A program made the translations under genes and the position numbers. The notes under the pieces were generated by a model, which ran no database searches, was not told the DNA's origin, and worked only from the letters and a program-made list of their open reading frames with translations. DNA of 64,000 nucleotides from Asaccharospora irregularis DSM 2635 (lineage in GTDB: Bacteria; Bacillota; Clostridia; Peptostreptococcales; Peptostreptococcaceae): positions 62,001 through 126,000 of the forward strand of contig NZ_FQWX01000001.1 of the NCBI RefSeq assembly GCF_900129815.1, read 5' to 3'. Positions 46,972 through 53,628 of the stretch are shown piece after piece. Every line of letters starts with the position of its first letter. The first letter of the stretch is position 1.

Positions 46972-48423
46972 ATGGAAAGTGTATTAAAAGGATTAAAACC
47001 AGAATGTGTATTTAAAAACTTCGAAAAAATTTGCCAAGTTCCTAGAGAATCTGAGCACGAAGAAAAAATAAGCGCTTTTTTACTTGATTTCGGTAAAAGT
47101 TTAGGTCTTGAAACTATTCAAGATGAAAACTTAAATATCATAATCAGAAAACCTGCTACAAAAGGATATGAAAATTGTCCTGGTGTAGTACTTCAAGGTC
47201 ATATGGATATGGTCTGCGAAAAAGATAGTGGTGTAGAACATGATTTTACTAAAGATCCTATAAAATTAAAAATAGATGGAGACATGATATCTGCTCAAGG
47301 AACTACTCTTGGTGCTGATAATGGTATCGCTGTTGCTATGGCAATGTCTATTTTAGAATCTAATGACATAGATCATCCTAGTTTAGAGGTTCTAATTACA
47401 TCTAACGAGGAAAACGGTATGACTGGTGCATTTGCTTTAGACGGTAGCTTAATTAAAGGTAAATACATATTAAACCTTGATTCTGACGTAGAAGGTGAAT
47501 TATTAGTTAGTTGTGCTGGCGGAAGAGCAGCTGTTTCTAAATTCCCAGTTGAATATGTTGATGCTTGCTCTGAAAAACAAGCTTTAGTTTTAGAAATATC
47601 AGGTCTTGCTGGAGGACACTCTGGTGTTGAAATCGGCGAACAAAAAGGTAATGCTAACAAATTGATGGGTAGACTACTAAGTCTATTAAATGTAGATTAT
47701 GATTTAGCTAAAATCGAAGGTGGAACTAAACATAACGCTATACCTAACAACGCTAAAGCTACTATTCTAGTTGCAAAAGAAAACGTTGCCAAACTTAGTA
47801 AGTGTGTGTCTGAAGTTGAATCTATATTCCAAGGTGAATTTAGTACTTCTGATCCTAACGTGAAAATATCTTGTACAGAAACTACTGCTAATAAAGTTTT
47901 CACTAACGATTTAAAAGATAAGGTTATGCAAATGTTAACTTTATTACCTAATGGTGTACAAACTATGAGTATGGACATAAAAGGACTTGTTGAATCTTCA
48001 GCTAACATAGGTGTTGTTGAAACTACTGAATCTGAGGTTACTTTTTTAACATCTGTTAGAAGTTCTGTTGCTTCTTTAAAAGATGAAGTAATCAATAGAA
48101 TAGTAATATTAACTGAAGCTTTAGCTGGAACTGCTCAAACTGAAGGAGATTATCCTGCTTGGGAATACGTTAAAGACTCTAAATTAGAGAAAATATGCGT
48201 TGAAAATTACTCTAAGGTGTTTAATAAAGATGTTAAGGTAAGTGCTTTACATGCAGGTCTTGAGTGCGGTGTGTTATTAAGTAAGATAGCTAATGCTGAG
48301 GCAATTTCTTTTGGACCTAACTTATATGATATACATTCTCCTAGAGAACGTATGAGTATATCTTCTACTCAAAATATCTGGGAATATTTAGTGGCTGTAT
48401 TAAAATCTATGAATCAATACTAG
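46972..48423 (+). CDS. pepD: Aminoacyl-histidine dipeptidase (PepD), copy 2
   Basis: This second M20 dipeptidase has 483 residues and is clearly paralogous to copy 1 along its whole length. It begins MESVLKGLKPECVF, against MENVLKGLKPELVF in copy 1. GHMDMVCEKD, LGADNGIAVA and NEENGMTGA keep the metal ligands. Several regions differ, such as the segment after CAGG, so substrate range may differ. The stop is TAG. The first copy of the 48/50-kb structured repeat begins five bases after this stop. The ATG follows ATGGAGG. Confidence 0.95.
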   Translation: MESVLKGLKPECVFKNFEKICQVPRESEHEEKISAFLLDFGKSLGLETIQDENLNIIIRKPATKGYENCPGVVLQGHMDMVCEKDSGVEHDFTKDPIKLKIDGDMISAQGTTLGADNGIAVAMAMSILESNDIDHPSLEVLITSNEENGMTGAFALDGSLIKGKYILNLDSDVEGELLVSCAGGRAAVSKFPVEYVDACSEKQALVLEISGLAGGHSGVEIGEQKGNANKLMGRLLSLLNVDYDLAKIEGGTKHNAIPNNAKATILVAKENVAKLSKCVSEVESIFQGEFSTSDPNVKISCTETTANKVFTNDLKDKVMQMLTLLPNGVQTMSMDIKGLVESSANIGVVETTESEVTFLTSVRSSVASLKDEVINRIVILTEALAGTAQTEGDYPAWEYVKDSKLEKICVENYSKVFNKDVKVSALHAGLECGVLLSKIANAEAISFGPNLYDIHSPRERMSISSTQNIWEYLVAVLKSMNQY

Positions 48424-48428
48424 GGATT

Positions 48429-48613
48429 TCCTTGATAAATTGGTGTATTGACCGCTCCGGTCTGGCTATATATAAACCTTGCTCCAGACAGGCAAGCTGC
48501 TATGTCGCTAAGGTTTATATATACGCCATCCCTTCGCTAGATAATACTAACCATTCTTATCAGCGTCAATAAGGGGAAAAATATGAGGCTTATATCTTCG
48601 CCACCCCTTCGCT
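48429..48613 (+). repeat. Structured repeat, copy A plus 3' fragment
   Basis: A full copy (48429 to about 48576) is followed by a partial 3' copy (48587-48613). It shares TCCTTGATAAATT at the left end, the apical segment AAGCTGCWATGTCG and CCATCCCTTCGCT with copy B at 50.1 kb. Nested stems are visible: TTGAC(C)GCT/AGCGTCAA outside (48448-48456 with 48562-48569) and a perfect 14-bp inner stem (48467-48480 with 48510-48523). Stem sequences differ from copy B while pairing is kept. It is richer in G+C than its surroundings. Confidence 0.8.
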
Positions 48614-48673
48614 GGATGATAGTTTAACCTAATTTGTATTGATTAATCGATTTTTAATACTTAAAAATTATTT

Positions 48674-48697
48674 AAGGAGCTATTTTTATAGCTCCTT
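48674..48697. terminator. Short hairpin after nitroreductase gene
   Basis: A perfect 10-bp stem (48674-48683 with 48688-48697) lies 22 bases after the nitroreductase stop. T tracts on both sides are poor, so its terminator role is uncertain. Confidence 0.5.
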
Positions 48698-48718
48698 GTT
48701 GTTATTTATTTAAATTTT

Positions 48719-49546
48719 TTATAGAATTTCAACATTTGCTTCGTTTCTATTTACTGTTCTTTTGTAGTTTACGTCTGGGTATCCTAATGTAAATGTTGCT
48801 AGTATTTTTTCATTTGGATTTATTCCTAGTATTTCGTTTATTTTTGGTACGTACTTTGATGCAGATACAAAAAATCCTATATAGCAAATTCCTAAGCCTT
48901 GTGCATTAGCCATTAGCTCCATATTAGATGCAGCTAGACCAGCATCTATTTGTACTGTGGATCCTTTTGATACATCACCTATTATAGCTATTACAGTAGG
49001 AGCGCCAAAAAATAGTGTATCATTTTGATTGTTTTTATAGTCGTCATACATCTGGATAAATCTTTCTTTGTATTTAGGAACAGATTTTAGTGGTTCCATG
49101 TCGTCATGATTTATCGCTAGATCATATAGTCCATTTATAGCAAGTTCCTTTATTTCCTCTAGTTTATCTTTTATTACTATATATCTAAGTGGCTGTCTAT
49201 TCCCTCCCGTTGGGGTATATCTGGCTGCTTCGATTAAATTGTTTATTTTTTCTTTTTCTACATTTTGCGTTTTATATTTTCTAATACTTCTTCTAAATTT
49301 TATGAAGTTTAATAAGTTTTCATGATCCACTTCAAATTTTTCCTTATTGTACTCTATTATTTCTTCCTCTTTTACTCCTATCATTTTTATTGCTCCCTGT
49401 GGGCATATAGCTACACAATGTCCACACATAAAGCATTTTTCATTATAAAAATCGACTTCTTCGCTTCCTACTTTTATTGCATGTGCTGGACAGTCATATT
49501 CACATAATCCACATAAAACACACTTATCTAATCCTATATTTATCAT
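48719..49546 (-). CDS. Ferredoxin-domain nitroreductase family protein
   Basis: This 275-residue fusion has an N-terminal two-[4Fe-4S] ferredoxin domain (CVLCGLCEYDCP and CFMCGHCVAICP, within about 1-55) and an FMN-binding nitroreductase domain (about 80-260). SIRKYKTQNVEKEKI begins the flavin domain. Such fusions reduce nitro or quinone compounds with electrons from the clusters; the substrate here is unknown. It lies 64 bases after the Nudix gene on the same strand. Copies of the structured repeat bracket the two genes. The ATG follows CGGGGG. Confidence 0.93.
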   Translation of the reverse strand: MINIGLDKCVLCGLCEYDCPAHAIKVGSEEVDFYNEKCFMCGHCVAICPQGAIKMIGVKEEEIIEYNKEKFEVDHENLLNFIKFRRSIRKYKTQNVEKEKINNLIEAARYTPTGGNRQPLRYIVIKDKLEEIKELAINGLYDLAINHDDMEPLKSVPKYKERFIQMYDDYKNNQNDTLFFGAPTVIAIIGDVSKGSTVQIDAGLAASNMELMANAQGLGICYIGFFVSASKYVPKINEILGINPNEKILATFTLGYPDVNYKRTVNRNEANVEIL

Positions 49547-49610
49547 TTTATTATCCCCCGTTTATTTATTAATAATAGAGTGAATCCAATTTTTCTTATT
49601 AATTATTACT

Positions 49611-50087
49611 TTATGTGTGGAATACTACATTATAATCTTTTAATTTTTTACCTTCATAGGTCATTTTTGCACTGAAGATTCTGTTTGTTTCAACCCATTT
49701 TAAGAATAGTTTGTCCCCTTCCCACATATTCAAATCGAGTAATTTATCATTATCCACCCAAACTAATTTTCCCTCTGGACAATTTTTCATGTCCTCTTTA
49801 GTTAAATCTCCCTCAAATTCGTCTGATGAGTAAATAAACATATACCAATCCTCATTATTTTTAAATTTAGGGAATGTTATTAATCCACTGTATTTTGTGG
49901 ATTTTAGTGTTAATCCAGTTTCTTCTTTTACTTCTCTAAGTATACATTCTTCTGGTGTTTCGCCTTCTTCAAACTTTCCACCAACTCCTACATATTTACC
50001 TTCATGCATGTCATTTTCTTTTTTATTTCTGTAAAGCATTAGTGTTTTATTGTCTTTTTTTATGTAACATATTGTTGTTAACTTCAT
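49611..50087 (-). CDS. Nudix hydrolase (MutT/8-oxo-dGTPase-like)
   Basis: This 158-residue Nudix protein probably hydrolyses a nucleotide such as 8-oxo-dGTP. The Nudix box runs from GGKFEEGE to REVKEETGL with the GX5EX7REUXEEXGU spacing intact. TTICYIKKDNKTLMLYRNKK at the start resembles MutT-type enzymes annotated as 8-oxo-dGTP diphosphatases. The ribosome binding site AGGAGG abuts the left edge of repeat copy B. It is probably co-transcribed with the nitroreductase gene. Confidence 0.93.
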   Translation of the reverse strand: MKLTTICYIKKDNKTLMLYRNKKENDMHEGKYVGVGGKFEEGETPEECILREVKEETGLTLKSTKYSGLITFPKFKNNEDWYMFIYSSDEFEGDLTKEDMKNCPEGKLVWVDNDKLLDLNMWEGDKLFLKWVETNRIFSAKMTYEGKKLKDYNVVFHT

Positions 50088-50093
50088 AAGTCC

Positions 50094-50238
50094 TCCTTGA
50101 TAAATTAAATATATCGACGCTTCGGGATGGCTTGATATTAGTCTTCCTCCAGGCAGTCAAGCTGCAATGTCGGGGCGACTTATATCTTCACCATCCCTTC
50201 GCTATAAATATATGCTATCGTTAGCGGCGTCGGTTAAG
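50094..50238 (+). repeat. Structured repeat, copy B
   Basis: This is a full copy in the same orientation as copy A. Nested stems are CGACGC/GCGTCG (50115-50120 with 50227-50232), GGGATGG/CCATCCC (50124-50130 with 50191-50197) and GATATTAGTC/GACTTATATC (50134-50143 with 50177-50186, one mismatch). The apical loop carries AGTCAAGCTGCAATGTCG. The left edge overlaps the region just before the Nudix ribosome binding site on the other strand. Confidence 0.8.
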
Positions 50239-50306
50239 TTAAAACCCTTTTTAATTATCAAATACCTCTTTCTTATCAGGTATTTTACCCTTTTAACAGC
50301 TTATAT

Positions 50307-50336
50307 CATTGATAAATTGGATGTATCAACGCTCCG
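50307..50336 (+). repeat. Structured repeat, 5' fragment C
   Basis: CATTGATAAATTGGATGTAT followed by CAACGCTCCG matches the left end of copy A. The rest of the element is missing. Confidence 0.65.
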
Positions 50337-50494
50337 AGAGTTATTGATATAAGTTATACTTAACACGATTATAAACCTATCTATATTTGATATCAAGTAA
50401 CATATCCGTTACGTTAAGCAGAAGTTTAGATTACAATATTATAATTATTTTATTTTTATTTTCATCTCTGGATATTTTGTAATTGTGATGTTTA

Positions 50495-50541
50495 TTTATA
50501 AATTATATATAACTTAATATATGTTATATATAATTTATAAA
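50495..50541. repeat. 19-bp perfect AT-only inverted repeat
   Basis: Arms 50495-50513 and 50523-50541 are exact complements with a 9-base loop. They lie 80 bases before the small-membrane-protein/YidC pair. It could be a terminator remnant or a cruciform-forming site; no T run follows. The remainder of the 533-base gap is the repeat copies and AT-rich sequence. Confidence 0.7.
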
Positions 50542-50620
50542 CTGTAATCTATTAAACGTTTACATAAAATATTATATATATTATAATCATATAAACATAA
50601 AATTCAAATGAGGTGAATAA

Positions 50621-50845
50621 ATGAAGCTAAACTTAGATAATATAATTTTTATATTATTATATCTAGCATTCTTTCTATCAGCAGTTGGATGTCTAGTTTG
50701 CTTTTTAAAAAATAAATTCTCTCATAAAATTGAATTCTTTAAAAAAATATTTCTAAACTTGTTTAGGTATTCTGAGATACGCCATCCTAAACAGTATTTT
50801 AGTTATTTAAAATACGATATTTGGAGATATTGTAGCTTATTTTAA
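50621..50845 (+). CDS. Small single-span membrane protein next to YidC
   Basis: This 74-residue protein has one hydrophobic segment (about 8-28, [18 protein letters not shown]) followed by a basic, aromatic tail with many Lys, Tyr and Phe. GAGGTGA before the ATG is a good ribosome binding site. It lies 49 bases upstream of the accessory yidC gene on the same strand, so the two probably form an operon. A plausible guess is that it is a client or partner of that insertase. No family was recognised. Confidence 0.6.
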   Translation: MKLNLDNIIFILLYLAFFLSAVGCLVCFLKNKFSHKIEFFKKIFLNLFRYSEIRHPKQYFSYLKYDIWRYCSLF

Positions 50846-50894
50846 TTTGAATGAACCATTTATAAACAAAACTTAAATTTAAAGGAGAATAAAA

Positions 50895-51545
50895 ATGGAT
50901 TTCATTTCAAATATATTACAAGAGTTACTAAATTTATTGTTCAATTTTACAGGAGACTTTGGAATTGCTATCGTGATTGTCACATTATCAGTAAAAATAA
51001 TTTTAATGCCTTTTTCAATAAAACAAAAATTATCTATGAAAAAGCAACAAGATCTAGCTACAAAAATAGATTTAATAAAAGATAAGTATAAAGATAGTCC
51101 TAAAGAACTTGAAGAACATTTACAAAAACATTCGCTTGAAAGTATGAAAAGTATGTTGGGTTGCTCGACTATTATACTTCAGATGCCAATTATTTATGCT
51201 TTGTATAATACTTTTTCAAATATGAAATATACTTCTTCGAGTATAATTCTTCCATGGATTAGCAATTTAAGCGTCTCTGATAATTTATTTATAATTCCTT
51301 GTATATATGCAATAACTATGTTGGCTCCAAATTTTATAAATTCAATTCCTTATTTTAAAGCCAATACACAGGTTAAATTTAATAAACAAATAGCAGTATC
51401 TACAGTTATAATGAGCTTTTTATTTACAGCCAAAACTCCTGTTGCAATAGGGCTATACTTTATAACTAGTAGTATCTACTCTTTAATAGAAGATATCTGT
51501 TTTAGAATATATATAAAACAAAATACTAATCCTATTCAAAGTTAA
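50895..51545 (+). CDS. Accessory YidC/Oxa1/Alb3-type membrane insertase
   Basis: YidC proteins insert and fold membrane proteins. This 216-residue copy has about five hydrophobic segments. The first helix opens the insertase core (FGIAIVIVTLSVKIILMP), followed by a charged cytoplasmic hairpin (KQKLSMKKQQDLATKI). Then comes MLGCSTIILQMPIIYALYN, the conserved segment after the hairpin. It has no lipobox cysteine at the N-terminus. The housekeeping yidC normally sits beside rnpA, jag and trmE, none of which is here, so this is an extra copy. It pairs with the 74-residue membrane protein. The ATG follows AAAGGAG. Confidence 0.88.
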   Translation: MDFISNILQELLNLLFNFTGDFGIAIVIVTLSVKIILMPFSIKQKLSMKKQQDLATKIDLIKDKYKDSPKELEEHLQKHSLESMKSMLGCSTIILQMPIIYALYNTFSNMKYTSSSIILPWISNLSVSDNLFIIPCIYAITMLAPNFINSIPYFKANTQVKFNKQIAVSTVIMSFLFTAKTPVAIGLYFITSSIYSLIEDICFRIYIKQNTNPIQS

Positions 51546-51633
51546 TAAAACAATTTTCTATCTAAAACTTTAAATAATAATTTTTTTGAAATGCATATAC
51601 AGAAATTATTAAAAAATAAACTTAGTGTAATAA

Positions 51634-51684
51634 AACGGGAGTGTACTTAGATTTGTATAAAACAATCTTATGTACACTCCCGTT
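51634..51684 (-). terminator. Hairpin between accessory YidC and regulator gene
   Basis: A perfect 13-bp stem (51634-51646 with 51672-51684) separates the convergent genes. The minus-strand side ends CGTTTTATT, so it serves the regulator gene better than yidC. Confidence 0.7.
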
Positions 51685-51733
51685 AAAATATAACTATGCT
51701 AACACTTAATAATACATTAATTACCAATTTTTC

Positions 51734-52867
51734 TTATTTCTTTTTAGATTTAAAATTCACTTTTGTTACGTTACTTCCTTTAGTTTTTTTATCTTCAGAC
51801 AATTTTCCTTCTTTAAATCCCAGTAAATCTTCTACGTCATCTGGGTAGATATATAATCCCCACTTTTCTAAGTTTAGGATTAAACTTGCTTTGCTCATTA
51901 TATTATTTTCTAATAACATTTCAACTGCTTTTTTTAGTAGTATTGGGCTTGTTGCTTTTATATTGTCATCTAATGGTTCTTTTTTTAACCAACCCTTTTT
52001 GTCCATTTCATTCATTAGATGCATGTATTTCTTATAGCTTATCTCTCCTAATTGATATGCTCTTAGTATCATTGCTGATATTGGAACTATCCATTTTTTC
52101 TTTAGTTCTATATAGTCTTCTAAGTCATTTACTAATTTCAAATCTTTAGTAAATGTTTCTTTTGGTAGTAAAAATGCACATGCGAATTCATCTTTTGAGA
52201 ATTTTTTGGCTTGTATATTAGCTTCTGCTGATACGATATATGCCAGTTCATATGCTAGGTCATAGTTTCTTATACATGCTGATTTTTTATCATTCCCAAG
52301 CGATATAAAGTATCTTGTACTATCTTGGATAGTTTGTTTTTGTGAAAATGATAGTGCTCCTTTTTTGTTTACGTTAAAATCGGATACTACTATTCCGTTT
52401 ATTTCAAGTAAAGTTAGCATATTTCCTATTATCCCATCACCTAACTCCCAGTATCTTCTTACTTTTGTTGCCAGGTCTTCTATTTCATCATTTTTGTTTA
52501 GATTATCAGGTAAGTTTGTTTCAGGAAATTGTATATATCCTTCTATAAATGACATTAGTTTATGAGCCATAACCAGTTTTTCTCTATACGATATTTGCTC
52601 TACTTTTGGGATTGTACACTCCGGTCTTATATGTGTATTTTCTATAGTTATTTTTGTATTATCTGCTTGTTTAAAAAATTCCTTTGGAAAGTTCAATGCG
52701 TTTGATAATTTCATTTCATTTTCTAGTGTAGGCTTGTACTTTTCTTCTTCAAATGCTATTATATCTTTTTTATTTATATTGGTTTCCTTTGCTAAAACAT
52801 CTATTGTCTTTCCTCTATACATTCTAGCTTCTTTTAGCTTTCTTCCTATAAATACTTTTTTATTCAT
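51734..52867 (-). CDS. XRE-family regulator with degenerate ImmA/IrrE (M78) domain
   Basis: This 377-residue protein has an N-terminal helix-turn-helix of XRE type (about 8-62, IGRKLKEARMYRGKTIDVLA). A middle domain has the layout of the ImmA/IrrE peptidase family, and a C-terminal region extends past that. Where active members have HELGH, this has YELAY (206-210, after NYDLA). The flanking FACAFLLPKETF and KKKWIVPISAMILRAYQLG are well kept. Both zinc histidines are therefore lost, and it should not cut proteins. It may still bind a ligand or partner. No phage or ICE genes adjoin it. The ATG follows GAAAGAGAG. Confidence 0.85.
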   Translation of the reverse strand: MNKKVFIGRKLKEARMYRGKTIDVLAKETNINKKDIIAFEEEKYKPTLENEMKLSNALNFPKEFFKQADNTKITIENTHIRPECTIPKVEQISYREKLVMAHKLMSFIEGYIQFPETNLPDNLNKNDEIEDLATKVRRYWELGDGIIGNMLTLLEINGIVVSDFNVNKKGALSFSQKQTIQDSTRYFISLGNDKKSACIRNYDLAYELAYIVSAEANIQAKKFSKDEFACAFLLPKETFTKDLKLVNDLEDYIELKKKWIVPISAMILRAYQLGEISYKKYMHLMNEMDKKGWLKKEPLDDNIKATSPILLKKAVEMLLENNIMSKASLILNLEKWGLYIYPDDVEDLLGFKEGKLSEDKKTKGSNVTKVNFKSKKK

Positions 52868-52914
52868 AAATATATCTCTCTTTCTTTATTTATCTAAATC
52901 TATTTTAAATTAAT

Positions 52915-52947
52915 AATGCTCTGGATACATCTAATACCCAAAGCATT
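52915..52947 (-). terminator. Weak hairpin after HD-domain gene
   Basis: A 10-bp stem (52915-52924 with 52938-52947, one G-U) lies 80 bases after the HD gene stop, with a poor T tract. Confidence 0.35.
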
Positions 52948-53028
52948 GTTAATAAAACAATCTATTACACAGTTGTCTATATTTTATAAATTTATCATAT
53001 TTATTTAGTATAGTCAATTTTAGTATTT

Positions 53029-53598
53029 TTATAATCCTAATTTATCGCTTATCTCTTGCATCGCTTCTAATGATATTTGGGCAAACTCAGCAAATGGTAT
53101 ACCTATCTCTTCTATACTCATCATTGCCTCTCTATTTGCACCTGCTGCAAATCTTTTTTCCTTCATACGCTTAGTTATTGATTTTACTTTTACACTTGAT
53201 ATTTTCTTGTCCGGGTATACAAGAGTTATTGCATTTATAAAACCTGTTATCGGATCTGCTGCATATATTGCTGTGTCTATTACATTAATTCTTTTTGTTC
53301 CATTTGATTCATTGTGTGCCTTTATTGCTTGGTACATATATTCATTTCCAAAACCTTCTTCTTTAAGAAGTTCTACCCCCTTAAGGGCATGTAGCTTTTC
53401 CTCTTCTGGGTCTTCCTTATAATTTAGCATATCTGCATCTAGGTCGTGAAGTAGACCTGTTATTGCCCATTCCTCTTCTTTTTCTGGCTCTAGTTTTCTG
53501 GCTAAAGCCCTCATGACAGCTTCAACTGCATAAGAATGTGTAATTAAATATTCTGACTTTAGGTATTTCTTAAGTATTTCTTCTGCTCTGTCTCTCAT
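53029..53598 (-). CDS. HD-domain hydrolase
   Basis: This is a 189-residue HD-superfamily protein. Metal ligands are visible as His21 (THSYAVEAV), the His51-Asp52 pair (LLHDLDAD) and His70 (LHALKGVELL). KAHNESNGTKR supplies a further His. Substrates of such small HD proteins are nucleotides or phosphate esters; this one is not assigned. It lies 30 bases downstream of the U32 gene on the same strand, so they are likely co-transcribed. The ATG follows GGAGG. Confidence 0.85.
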   Translation of the reverse strand: MRDRAEEILKKYLKSEYLITHSYAVEAVMRALARKLEPEKEEEWAITGLLHDLDADMLNYKEDPEEEKLHALKGVELLKEEGFGNEYMYQAIKAHNESNGTKRINVIDTAIYAADPITGFINAITLVYPDKKISSVKVKSITKRMKEKRFAAGANREAMMSIEEIGIPFAEFAQISLEAMQEISDKLGL

Positions 53599-53628
53599 AA
53601 ATATACCTCCAAATGTAATATAGTTTAA

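Noticed and set aside
48429-50336. Insertion sequence or CRISPR array at 48-50 kb
   Set aside because: There is no transposase frame, copies are few and irregularly spaced, and the shared part is a folded 150-base element rather than a short regular repeat with spacers.
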